This document shows positions 14,051 to 22,119 of a stretch of DNA of 39,647 nt, piece by piece. The notes below the pieces were generated by a model. The model ran no database searches and was not told the DNA's origin. It saw only the letters and a list, made by a program, of their open reading frames with translations. Numbering within the stretch: position 1 is the first letter of the stretch; every line of letters begins with the position of its first letter. Made by a program: the position numbers and the translations under genes. Origin of the DNA: Lachnospiraceae bacterium (GTDB lineage: Bacteria > Bacillota > Clostridia > Lachnospirales > Lachnospiraceae); NCBI GenBank assembly GCA_017443065.1, contig JAFSPF010000139.1, positions 1 through 39,647 on the forward strand. The letters run 5' to 3'.

Positions 14051-15654
14051 CACGGATCAATCTCCCACTTATCGGAAATGGCCTCCACTTCCTCCGTAAA
14101 CTTCTTCAGATCCTTGTTCGCAAGGCCCGTCGAGCGCGAGATGATGCTCATCAGGCGGTCGCCCGCAGCACGCAGGGCACCGAAGATCGTCGTGACCGGC
14201 GCGGCCTTCTTCGCCACGGGAACGGCCTCGGTTTCACGGATGAACTCTCCCGTCGCAAGATCAAACTCCGTCCCGCTGTAAGGGGCGTAGGTGTCAAAGC
14301 CGTATTCGTCCCGCAGGGTTGCCGCAAAGGCATCCGCCGTGTCCGCCTCGCCGTGCACCACAAAGACCTTCTGCGGTTTTTTCGTAAAGCCCTGAATCCA
14401 GTCGATCAGGCCGTTCTTGTCCGCGTGACCGCTCATGCCCTTGAGCCAGGTGATCTCCGCCCTGATCTGCACGGGCTCCCCGAAGATGCGGATCTCATCC
14501 GCGCCGTCCTTGATCGTGCGGCCGGGCGTGCCGATCGACTGATGTCCCACAAAGCAGATCGTGGATTCCGGTCGCCACAGGTTGTGTTTCAAGTGATGCT
14601 TGATGCGGCCCGCGTCGCACATGCCGGAGGCGGAAAGAATCACCTTCGGCTCCGGATCATCATTGATCATGCGGCTCTCCTCCGCCGTGATCGTCAGCTC
14701 CAGTCCCGGGAAGGAGATCGGGTTGATGCCCTTCCGCACCAGCTCCAGCGCCTCCTCCGCAAAGCAGTCATAGACATGATCCTGGAAAATCTCCGTTGCG
14801 GAAACCGCCATCGGGGAATCCACATAGACCGGGAAATCCGGCAGGGATTTCACCAGGCCCTCATGCTTGATGATGCGCAGGAAATACAGCATCTCCTGCG
14901 TGCGACCGACGGCGAAGGCAGGGATGACGACATTACCGCCGCGCTTAAAGGTCCGGTCCAGGATCTCCGCCAGTTCCTTTACGTAATCCGGCTTTTCCTC
15001 CGCGTGGATGCGCGTGCCGTAGGTGGATTCGATCAGGACGATGTCCGCCTCCTCCGTCTTCTTCGCCTCACGAATCAGGGGATGTCCCGCCGCGCCGATA
15101 TCACCGGAGAAGCAGATCTTCCTCTGCACGCCGTTCTCCTCCAGCCAGAGCTCAATGGAGGAGGAACCTAAGAGATGCCCCACATCCGTGAAGCGGATGC
15201 GGATGCCCTCGCAGATCGTGATTTCTTTGTCATAGGGACAGGGAATGAAGCTGCGGATGGCCGCCTCCGCGTCCTCCATCTTATAAACAGGCTCGATCTG
15301 TTCGATGGAGCGGTTGCGTTTGCCCTTGCGCTTGCGCCATTCCGCTTCCTGCATCTGAATGTGCGCACAGTCGCGTAACATGACCTCGCATAAATCCGAT
15401 GTCGCGTCCGTCGCAAAGATTTTTCCGGTGAATCCGTTTTTATAAAGCAGGGGAAGCATGCCGGAATGATCGACATGTGCGTGTGTCAGCAAAACAAAAT
15501 CCAGCTGTGACTCCTTGACCGGCAGGGGCACATTCTCAAAAAAGTTCTTGCCCTGCTCCATGCCGTAATCCACGATAAACTTTTTGCCGCAGGCCTCCAC
15601 ATAATGACAGCTGCCCGTGACTTCGTGTGTCGCACCGATAAAGGTCAGTTTCAT
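14050..15654 (-). CDS. Beta-CASP metallo-beta-lactamase RNase-like hydrolase
   Basis: 534 residues. The metallo-beta-lactamase core has the motif HAHVDHSG (H58, H60, D62, H63), a downstream SGDIG, and the beta-CASP insertion with SGMCDAGRIKHHL and GMSGHADKNGL. The architecture is that of bacterial relatives of CPSF-73/YSH1 and of exonuclease-like RNA processing enzymes, so an RNA endo- or exonuclease role is inferred from family. An approximately 70-residue C-terminal extension (about 465-534) is less conserved and contains a run of A, V and K. AAAGGAG precedes the ATG. It is the first gene of a two-gene unit with folA, and is divergent from the TraX-like gene. Confidence 0.9.
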   Translation of the reverse strand: MKLTFIGATHEVTGSCHYVEACGKKFIVDYGMEQGKNFFENVPLPVKESQLDFVLLTHAHVDHSGMLPLLYKNGFTGKIFATDATSDLCEVMLRDCAHIQMQEAEWRKRKGKRNRSIEQIEPVYKMEDAEAAIRSFIPCPYDKEITICEGIRIRFTDVGHLLGSSSIELWLEENGVQRKICFSGDIGAAGHPLIREAKKTEEADIVLIESTYGTRIHAEEKPDYVKELAEILDRTFKRGGNVVIPAFAVGRTQEMLYFLRIIKHEGLVKSLPDFPVYVDSPMAVSATEIFQDHVYDCFAEEALELVRKGINPISFPGLELTITAEESRMINDDPEPKVILSASGMCDAGRIKHHLKHNLWRPESTICFVGHQSIGTPGRTIKDGADEIRIFGEPVQIRAEITWLKGMSGHADKNGLIDWIQGFTKKPQKVFVVHGEADTADAFAATLRDEYGFDTYAPYSGTEFDLATGEFIRETEAVPVAKKAAPVTTIFGALRAAGDRLMSIISRSTGLANKDLKKFTEEVEAISDKWEIDP

Positions 15655-15696
15655 GTGTCTGCTCCTTTTCTGTAAGCATGATGTCGAAATAAGTTT

Positions 15697-15725
15697 TTGA
15701 CCCTGGTATAATTGTATTATAATAT
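15697..15725 (+). promoter_or_regulatory. Promoter of the TraX-like gene, placed for a leaderless start
   Basis: TTGACC (15697-15702), a 17-bp spacer and TAATAT (15720-15725) form a good vegetative promoter whose start point would fall at or just before the ATG at 15732. An alternative extended -10, TGGTATAAT (15704-15712), would give a leader of about 13 bases. Neither places a Shine-Dalgarno before the ATG. Confidence 0.6.
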
Positions 15726-15731
15726 ATCATC

Positions 15732-16655
15732 ATGCAAAATACATCCGTTTCCTTCAATTTTATCCCCGAACCTTACCGCGTGATCTCCGGCTCCGTCCTG
15801 AAGCTCGTTGCCGTCGTCACGATGCTCATTGACCATATCGGGGCCGGGATCCTGCTGCCCATGTATCTGGACAAGCTCTATCCCTTCGGGCTTTCGCAGC
15901 GCGGCGCTTATATTCTGTACCGCGTCACGCGCAACATCGGACGCATTGCCTTTCCCCTCTTCTGCTTTTTGCTGGTGGAAGCGCTCTTCTACACCACAAA
16001 CCGCCTGCGCTATTTTCTGACGCTGCTGCTCTTTGCGCTGCTTGCGGAATTCCCTTATGACATCACCCTGAACTGTACCGCCGCGGGCACCCCGCACGAT
16101 GGCCTGCGGGATTCCCTGCTGCATAACTACGCCGCGGTGACCGGCGGGCAGAGCGTTTTCCTGACGCTTGCCCTGGGGTTTCTGTGTATCTGGGGGATGC
16201 AGTTTCTGTCGGAACGCATGCAGCACTTTCTGCAGCCGCCCGCAGGAACGCCGGGCAGCACGCGCAGACAGTCCTTCGCGCTTCCACTGTATCTTATGAC
16301 CGCGATGCTTTCCTTCCTGATGATCTACGCGGCCTGTCTCCTTGCGGACGTCCTCGGCGTGGATTACAAGCACCGCGGTGTCCTCGTGATCGTCATTTTT
16401 TACCTGCTGCGCAGGATCCGCCCGCTGGCGCTGCTTGCGGCCTACTTTTACCTGGGCGTCATTGCCTACGCGGAGGGAGCCGTCAGCTTAAGCGTCTGGA
16501 GTTCCTCCATCTGGGCCTTTCCGGGCTATTTGCTGATGCTCTTTTACAATGACAAACGGGGATTTATCCGGGGAAATCTGAAATACGCCTTTTATGCCTT
16601 CTATCCGGTGCATCTGCTGCTGCTCTGGCTGCTGCGGATGTGGGTGTACCGGTAA
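15732..16655 (+). CDS. TraX-family integral membrane protein
   Basis: 307 residues with about eight transmembrane helices. The hallmark of the family, SVLKLVAVVTMLIDHIGAG, lies at about residues 21-39. TraX acetylates F pilin; chromosomal clostridial homologues have no known substrate and are presumed membrane acyltransferases. A soluble loop at about 165-180 is rich in P, G and R. There is no Shine-Dalgarno ahead of the ATG and a -10 element ends six bases before it. It converges with trkH with five bases between stops. Confidence 0.85.
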   Translation: MQNTSVSFNFIPEPYRVISGSVLKLVAVVTMLIDHIGAGILLPMYLDKLYPFGLSQRGAYILYRVTRNIGRIAFPLFCFLLVEALFYTTNRLRYFLTLLLFALLAEFPYDITLNCTAAGTPHDGLRDSLLHNYAAVTGGQSVFLTLALGFLCIWGMQFLSERMQHFLQPPAGTPGSTRRQSFALPLYLMTAMLSFLMIYAACLLADVLGVDYKHRGVLVIVIFYLLRRIRPLALLAAYFYLGVIAYAEGAVSLSVWSSSIWAFPGYLLMLFYNDKRGFIRGNLKYAFYAFYPVHLLLLWLLRMWVYR

Positions 16656-16660
16656 CTGCT

Positions 16661-18109
16661 TTAGTCCCCTCTCCATGACTTCGGCCGAAAGAGAATCATC
16701 AGCGGAACAAGCTCCAGGCGTCCGGCCAGCATGTCCAGGGAAAGAATGATCTTGGAAAAGAGACTGTAGGCGCCGTAGTTGCCGGTCGCGCCCACCATCC
16801 CGAGACCCGGTCCCACATTGTTTAAGGTCGCCGCCACCGCGGTGCAGTTTGTCTCGAAATCAAAGCCGTCCACGGAAATCAGGATAAAAGAAGCCACATA
16901 AATAAAAATATAGATCGCGACATAGGTGGTCACGGATTTCACGGTTGTGGATTCCACGCGGTGCCCGTCCATATAGACCTGCCGCACGCTCTTGCGGTGC
17001 GTGGAAAAGATCAGCTCGTTCTTGATACGCCTGACACAGATGATGAGACGCGACACCTTGAATCCGCCGCCGGTGGAGCCCGCGCAGGCACCCAGCAGCG
17101 TCAGCATGAAGAGCAGGGTCCTCGACATCTGCGGGAAAAGATTGAAATCCAGCGTCGCAAAGCCGGTGGTCGTCATGACGCTGGAGGTGGTAAAGAGCGC
17201 GTGGTGAAAGCTCATGCCCGGCGTCTCCTGTATCCCCGCCCGGTAGATCATGATGGCGATCATCAGCGCCACGCCGAACATGATGACCAGATACCAGCGC
17301 ATTTCCTCGCTCTGAAAGGCCTCCTTCGGCCGCTTCGTGACAATAAAATAATACACGCTGAAGTTGACGCCGCAGATGATCATGAAGACGGTGATGACGA
17401 TCTGCGCGGCCAGCGGGTAGGGGTTGATGCCCGCGTTCGTGATCGAAAAGCCGCCGGTGCCGACCGTGGAGAAGGTGAGTGTGGAGGCCTCATACAGGTC
17501 CAGACCCGTTGCCAGCAGCAGCAGGATCTCCGCCACGGTGAAGGAAAGATAGATCAGATATAAGACCCTTGCCGTTCCGCGCACGCGCGGCAGAAACTTT
17601 CCGACGGAGGGGCCCGGGGACTCCGCCCGCATCAGGTGCATGGTGCTGCCGCCCGAAAGCGGCAAGATCGCCAGCATAAAGACAAGCACGCCCATTCCGC
17701 CGATCCAGTGCGTGAAGCATCTCCAGAACATCGTGCTCTTCGAGAGCACCTCCACATCGGAGAGGATGCTGGCTCCCGTTGTCGTAAATCCGGAGACCGT
17801 TTCAAACACGGCATCGATGTAATGCGGAATCTCCCCGGAGATCCGGAAGGGCAAAGCGCCCAGCAGGGAAATCACGATCCAGATGAGCGCCGTCATCAGG
17901 AAGCCTTCCCTCGCAAAGAAAATGCGGTTTTCGGGTTTGTACAGCGCGCCGATAAAGCCGACCGCGAAGAAGAAGGCGGCCAGCCCCGCAAAGATCAGGG
18001 CCCTGTCATATTCCGCATAGACGAGCGCCACCATCAACGGTAAAAGCAGCAGCACCGCAACCAGTTGAAAGGTCCGTGCCACGACGAACCGGATCATCGC
18101 ATAGTTCAT
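16661..18109 (-). CDS. trkH: TrkH-family potassium uptake channel subunit
   Basis: Membrane pore of a Trk/Ktr potassium uptake system. The 482-residue protein has four M1-P-M2 repeats with the expected filter-like glycine motifs: VSGFTTTGAS, STVGTGGFS, MTTTGFAT and NNVGPGLGMVGATGNYG. AGSTGGGFKVSR follows the third unit. The ATG overlaps the trkA stop (ATGA), so the regulatory subunit is made first and coupled to the channel. It is the last gene of the six-gene minus-strand run. Confidence 0.94.
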   Translation of the reverse strand: MNYAMIRFVVARTFQLVAVLLLLPLMVALVYAEYDRALIFAGLAAFFFAVGFIGALYKPENRIFFAREGFLMTALIWIVISLLGALPFRISGEIPHYIDAVFETVSGFTTTGASILSDVEVLSKSTMFWRCFTHWIGGMGVLVFMLAILPLSGGSTMHLMRAESPGPSVGKFLPRVRGTARVLYLIYLSFTVAEILLLLATGLDLYEASTLTFSTVGTGGFSITNAGINPYPLAAQIVITVFMIICGVNFSVYYFIVTKRPKEAFQSEEMRWYLVIMFGVALMIAIMIYRAGIQETPGMSFHHALFTTSSVMTTTGFATLDFNLFPQMSRTLLFMLTLLGACAGSTGGGFKVSRLIICVRRIKNELIFSTHRKSVRQVYMDGHRVESTTVKSVTTYVAIYIFIYVASFILISVDGFDFETNCTAVAATLNNVGPGLGMVGATGNYGAYSLFSKIILSLDMLAGRLELVPLMILFRPKSWRGD

Positions 18110-19467
18110 GATTGATTCAGGATGTCCCTGATGTCCCCCATTCCGCTCAAGGTTGTCACGACAATCACACGGTCGCCGACATGAATCGTGGTATCGCCCT
18201 TCGGATGCACGAAATCGTTTCCGCGCAGGATGGCCGCCACCAGTACGCCCTTTTTGAGATCCATCTCCGCCAGGGGAATGTCAATCACCGGCGCATTCTC
18301 CCGGATCAGGAATTCCAGCACCTCCGCCTTGCCCTCGTTGATGGCATAGAGCGATTCGATGTTGGAATCCAGGGAGTTCGACATACCGCGGACAAACTGC
18401 ACGATCTTCTCCGCCGTGATCTCCCTGGTGTCGATGATGGAGCCGACATCCAGCGTATCCACAAGGTCTCCGTATCTGGCATGATGCAGCATGATGATGC
18501 GCTTGGCCTTTGACATGCTCTTGCAAAAGAGCGAGAGCATGATGTTCTCTTCGTCCGTACTCGTCAGCGCGACAAAGCTCTCCGCGTCCGCGAGTCCCTC
18601 CTCCATCAGCATGTCGCGGTCCGTGCCGGAGGCATTGATCACCAGCGCTTCCGGCAGGATGTTGGAAAGCTCCTTGCAGCGCTCCTTGTTCTTTTCGAAG
18701 ACACGCACGTCAATGCCCAGTGCGATGAGCTGCTCCATCAGATAAAAGCTGACGCCGCCGCCCCCGATGATGATCGTGGAATGCACGCGCGCCGTGGGCA
18801 GCTTCATCTTGCGGAAAAGCGCAATCACATGCTTTGACCGCCCGATCAGGGTGATCTCGTCATGAACCTCCGGGACAAAGGAGCCGCCCGGGATGATGAC
18901 CTCACCGCCCCTTGCGACCACGCAGAACAGCACCTGGCTCTTCAGCTCCTTTTGCAGCTGCCGCAGGGACTTTCCGGCGAGGATGGAGCCCTCCTCGATC
19001 TGCAGCGTCACCATCTCCACGCGGCTGCGGGCAAAGGTCTCCACCTTTCTCGCGCTCGGGAATTTCAAAAGGCGCACGGCTTCGGCCGCGGCCGCCTCCT
19101 CCGGATTGATCACGAGGGATAAGCCCAGCTCCTCCTTGATGTACCCGACCTCCTGCTTGTAAATGGGATTGCGGACACGGGCGATCGTGTTGCAGTCACC
19201 GGCCTTCTTGGCGATGAGGCAGCTTAAGAGATTCAGCTCGTCGGAGCTGGTGACGGCGATCATTAAGTCCGCGTCCTCGATCCCCGCCTCCTTCATCGTC
19301 GTGTAGCTCGCGCCGTTGCCGACAACACCCATGACGTCATAGGTGTCCACGACGTCCTTCAGCTCCTCTCCGTCCATATCAATCACGGTGATGTTGTGAT
19401 CTTCCTTGCTCAGCTGGGCGATGATCGTGGTGCCCACGGCACCGCAGCCGACGATAATGATTTGCAT
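18106..19467 (-). CDS. trkA: TrkA potassium-channel regulatory subunit
   Basis: 453-residue cytoplasmic protein with two RCK_N-RCK_C units that bind NAD(H) or nucleotides and gate TrkH. The first Rossmann motif is IIIVGCGAVGTTIIAQL at residues 3-19 with VIDMDGEEL following; the second begins at HSTIIIGGGGVSFYLMEQL (about residue 223). The length and double-domain form are typical of full TrkA rather than the single-domain KtrA. It is preceded by the flavodoxin gene with a 9-bp gap. Confidence 0.95.
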   Translation of the reverse strand: MQIIIVGCGAVGTTIIAQLSKEDHNITVIDMDGEELKDVVDTYDVMGVVGNGASYTTMKEAGIEDADLMIAVTSSDELNLLSCLIAKKAGDCNTIARVRNPIYKQEVGYIKEELGLSLVINPEEAAAAEAVRLLKFPSARKVETFARSRVEMVTLQIEEGSILAGKSLRQLQKELKSQVLFCVVARGGEVIIPGGSFVPEVHDEITLIGRSKHVIALFRKMKLPTARVHSTIIIGGGGVSFYLMEQLIALGIDVRVFEKNKERCKELSNILPEALVINASGTDRDMLMEEGLADAESFVALTSTDEENIMLSLFCKSMSKAKRIIMLHHARYGDLVDTLDVGSIIDTREITAEKIVQFVRGMSNSLDSNIESLYAINEGKAEVLEFLIRENAPVIDIPLAEMDLKKGVLVAAILRGNDFVHPKGDTTIHVGDRVIVVTTLSGMGDIRDILNQS

Positions 19468-19476
19468 GTCTTTTCC

Positions 19477-19998
19477 CTACCTTATCCCGAGGCTTTTGAA
19501 TACCTCATCCACAAACAGATGCGCCTGTAACAGATCCTGCCGGTCCGGATGGGACAGCGCTTCGTCATAGGTCTGCAGCATCCGGTTTAAGATATCGTCC
19601 TCATAGGTGCCGCGCGCCTCCTCGTAACGTTCCCGGATCTGCGGCGGCATTTTCCCCCGGCAGTAAAAAGCCCCGAGGTAATTGTTATCCTCCGGGAGAA
19701 ATGCAATGACATTGCGCTCGAGGCGCTGGTAATAATGCTCCGAATCATCGATGCCGCAGGTGCCGAACAGCGCCACGTGCTTGCCGTGGAGCGAACCCAG
19801 AAGGTCCATGATCTCCAGTGAGCAGGTGGAGTGGTTGACCCAGTAGCCGATAAAATACACGTCCGACTCCAAGCGGCCGTCAAAGTTGCGCACGTCCAGA
19901 AGCTCCTTGGAGTCCGAGCGGATGGCCTCATAGATCTCCCTTGCGACCATCTCCGTATTGCCGGTCTCGCTTGCGTAGATCACCGCGAATCTGCCCAT
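19477..19998 (-). CDS. Flavodoxin-family protein
   Basis: 173 residues. The N-terminal FMN phosphate loop is YASETGNTEMVA (residues 8-19), followed by typical flavodoxin strands (VYFIGYWVNHSTCS and HVALFGTCGIDD). It is an electron carrier or FMN-binding partner of an unknown reductase. The C-terminal 50 residues are charged and helical. Clostridial flavodoxins of this kind, including those called BilS, are similar in length, but there is no bilirubin-reductase gene nearby, so no specific name is given. It sits between the J-domain gene and trkA with 9-10 bp gaps, which suggests co-transcription. Confidence 0.85.
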   Translation of the reverse strand: MGRFAVIYASETGNTEMVAREIYEAIRSDSKELLDVRNFDGRLESDVYFIGYWVNHSTCSLEIMDLLGSLHGKHVALFGTCGIDDSEHYYQRLERNVIAFLPEDNNYLGAFYCRGKMPPQIRERYEEARGTYEDDILNRMLQTYDEALSHPDRQDLLQAHLFVDEVFKSLGIR

Positions 19999-20008
19999 CG
20001 CTCACCCC

Positions 20009-20743
20009 TTAACAGCAAAAGATATACGGCATCATGTATCTTCCCGTTCCGCCGCAGCACAGCTGCGAAATGCAAAGAAGCGTGCAAATACGCGACATGT
20101 TGCAGCCGCGCATGTTGTACGGCGTACCGTAATAGGTCTGGCGTTCGTTGTACCAGGCGCCGCCCGACTGCAGCCTCGTCAAAAACTGCCGGTAGGTCGG
20201 GTTGTCCGGCTCCAGGCGCACGGCCTGCTCCGCGCTTTCGATCGCCGTCGCGTTATTGCCTAAGCCCGAATTGGCGATCGCATGGAAATAATACCACTGC
20301 GCACCGTGCATCTCCACCGCGTCCAGGGCATTGAGCGCCTCACGGTATCTGCCGTTCTGGATATAATTGTATGCCGCACGGAGGCGGATCGTCTCCTGAT
20401 CCTCTCCCGCGGCATTCTGTGTTCTTCCGCCCGCACCCTGTGCCCGCCAGAACCACTCAAAGGGCGTTCCCTGAAAGGGATTCCCCTGCGCGGAGCCGTA
20501 GCCGTAACCGGACTGCGAGGACTGCCCGTAGGAACCGGAGCTTGCGTAAGGATGCTCCTTCTCGTACATGATCTGGTCATAGGCCTGCTGTACCAGCTTG
20601 AACATCTCCTCCGCCTTGTCCTTGTTCGGATTGTTCACGTTCGCATCCGGATGATACTTGCGTGACAGGTTGCGGTATGCTTTTTTGATCTCCTCGTCCG
20701 ACGCGTTCCTTGTCAGCCCGAGGACTTTATACGGGTCGCTCAT
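20009..20743 (-). CDS. J-domain protein with TPR-like helical region
   Basis: 244 residues. The N-terminal J domain (about 3-65: [20 protein letters not shown], with the HPD motif in [10 protein letters not shown]) would stimulate DnaK ATPase. A Gly/Ser/Tyr-rich linker (about 67-105) follows. Then comes a helical repeat region resembling tetratricopeptide repeats ([38 protein letters not shown]). The C-terminus is Cys-rich ([20 protein letters not shown]). It is not DnaJ proper, as it lacks the zinc-finger domain. There is no Shine-Dalgarno before the ATG and a TATAAT ends nine bases upstream. In many Clostridia this gene adjoins a DUF5685 gene, as here. Confidence 0.9.
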   Translation of the reverse strand: MSDPYKVLGLTRNASDEEIKKAYRNLSRKYHPDANVNNPNKDKAEEMFKLVQQAYDQIMYEKEHPYASSGSYGQSSQSGYGYGSAQGNPFQGTPFEWFWRAQGAGGRTQNAAGEDQETIRLRAAYNYIQNGRYREALNALDAVEMHGAQWYYFHAIANSGLGNNATAIESAEQAVRLEPDNPTYRQFLTRLQSGGAWYNERQTYYGTPYNMRGCNMSRICTLLCISQLCCGGTGRYMMPYIFCC

Positions 20744-20752
20744 CTTTGTACG

Positions 20753-20758
20753 ATTATA
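20753..20758 (-). promoter_or_regulatory. Internal -10 in front of the J-domain gene
   Basis: TATAAT on the minus strand with TTCGCA 18 bp upstream (4 of 6 -35 matches), lying in the 15-bp gap after the DUF5685 stop. The predicted transcript would begin within about two bases of the J-protein ATG, consistent with a leaderless mRNA. It could be a second promoter inside the longer operon. Confidence 0.45.
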
Positions 20759-21580
20759 CTACTTTTTCACCTTTTGTGCGAACCTTACCCAGACCCCGGA
20801 ATAGATGATGTTGCGCAGAAGCTCCGCGTCCCGAAAGAGCGGCAGGGCCTCAAAGGCGCGCGCCGTCTGCTCCATCATCAGGGTGAGGAGGGTGCGGCAG
20901 CGCTCCGTAAAGTGTTCCTTATCGGTATTCCATATACTTTTTAACGGATTATAGTTTCCCGATGCGAGGTCCTTTTCGATGTCGTCAAAGGCGTCCATCA
21001 GATAGACGAACTTGCCAAGATAAAAGCCCAGGCGGTGCAGATACGGCGTCCAGGCATCCTCACGCATCGTCAGCACCTCCGCCATGATCTCCCCGAAGGC
21101 GCCCGAAGCGGCGTCCACATCCCTGCTGTCCTCCCGCTCCAGGGCATGAATCCGCTTCAGCTCCCGCCGGATATGTTTACATTTTTCAGGATATTCCTTA
21201 ACGATTTTACGATAACTTCTCCTAAGCAGCGCCTCCGCCGCCTTCCCCTTCGCGCTGCCCTCGTCCAGCGCGTCATCCTGTGCCTTGTGATAGGCCATGA
21301 GCAGGTTCATCTTTGCGGCATAGGCCGTGTATTCGTTGCGCAGCATCGGATGGCGCACGGTCGGATGCACGATGCAGCGGGTCAGCGCATGCTTTTGCTT
21401 CGGTTCGTACAGGGCCGTGAGCAGCACCGCGACGAAGGTCAGGTCATAACTTAAGGTCATCTGCCCCGCGGGGCCGTAGAGCGCACGCAAATCCCTGCAC
21501 AGCCCGCAGTAATACGCGTGGTAGCGCTCAAACTCCTTCACCTTCACTTCCGGTTTGTTGATGGTAATATATCCGAACAT
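20759..21580 (-). CDS. DUF5685 family protein
   Basis: 273 residues, mostly helical, no signal peptide or membrane helix. The opening MFGYITINKPEVKVKEFERY followed by HAYYCGLCRDL is the recognisable family start. The CxxC may bind metal or act in redox chemistry. A later DAFDDIEKD stretch resembles the Asp-rich motif of all-helical prenyl-synthase folds, but the family has no established reaction and this is not a function call. Genes of this family regularly neighbour a J-domain protein, so a protein-folding or cofactor-linked pathway is possible. There is a 9-bp gap from the upstream zinc-ribbon gene. Confidence 0.85.
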   Translation of the reverse strand: MFGYITINKPEVKVKEFERYHAYYCGLCRDLRALYGPAGQMTLSYDLTFVAVLLTALYEPKQKHALTRCIVHPTVRHPMLRNEYTAYAAKMNLLMAYHKAQDDALDEGSAKGKAAEALLRRSYRKIVKEYPEKCKHIRRELKRIHALEREDSRDVDAASGAFGEIMAEVLTMREDAWTPYLHRLGFYLGKFVYLMDAFDDIEKDLASGNYNPLKSIWNTDKEHFTERCRTLLTLMMEQTARAFEALPLFRDAELLRNIIYSGVWVRFAQKVKK

Positions 21581-21589
21581 GGCGGACGG

Positions 21590-21997
21590 TTATGACACCT
21601 TCAGAAATTCGTTGGAACAGCGCGGGCAATGCACCATGATGCGCCCCTTTCCGCTCGGAATGCGGATTTTCTGGGAGCAGTTCGGGCAGGTGTAGATATG
21701 ATAGGCATTGTCCCCGGTGACGCGTTTACGCTTCAGACCGTTCAGCCGCGTCCTTACGCCCGCCGTCATGCGCAGGTAGGTTTCATTTTCCTTATACCGG
21801 GCGGGGATGTTGCGGGACATCAGGCGGAAATACATATAGACCAGGATGAGAAGCGGCAACAGCTGCAGACCCCTTACCCGAAGGAAGGACGTCACGACAA
21901 ACAGCACCAGCCACACGATCAAAAGAAAGCGCGTCAGCCGGTCCGCACCGTAAGCCCCATACCTGCCCTGCATGAACCTGACCAGTTTTTCCCTCAT
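21590..21997 (-). CDS. Small membrane protein with C-terminal zinc ribbon
   Basis: 135 residues. Two transmembrane helices (about 23-58) are followed by a basic linker and a cytoplasmic zinc ribbon with CPNC (about residue 109) and CPRC (about residue 126). No function is known. It is the first gene of the minus-strand run leading into DUF5685, the J-domain protein, flavodoxin and Trk genes. Its upstream region (21998-22119) contains no obvious near-consensus promoter. Confidence 0.75.
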   Translation of the reverse strand: MREKLVRFMQGRYGAYGADRLTRFLLIVWLVLFVVTSFLRVRGLQLLPLLILVYMYFRLMSRNIPARYKENETYLRMTAGVRTRLNGLKRKRVTGDNAYHIYTCPNCSQKIRIPSGKGRIMVHCPRCSNEFLKVS

Positions 21998-22119
21998 AAT
22001 CTCAAATTTTACGCAGTTGACACTACTTAATCAATGCAGGCAGGAAGAAGAATATCTTAAAAAACGATTAACGTAACTATGCTGATCGGCCACTGGGGCA
22101 GGCGGTTCACAACGGTTCC

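Noticed and set aside
19477-19998. Calling the flavodoxin bilS
   Set aside because: Length and FMN loop fit, but no bilirubin-reductase partner is nearby and the identity cannot be tested here.
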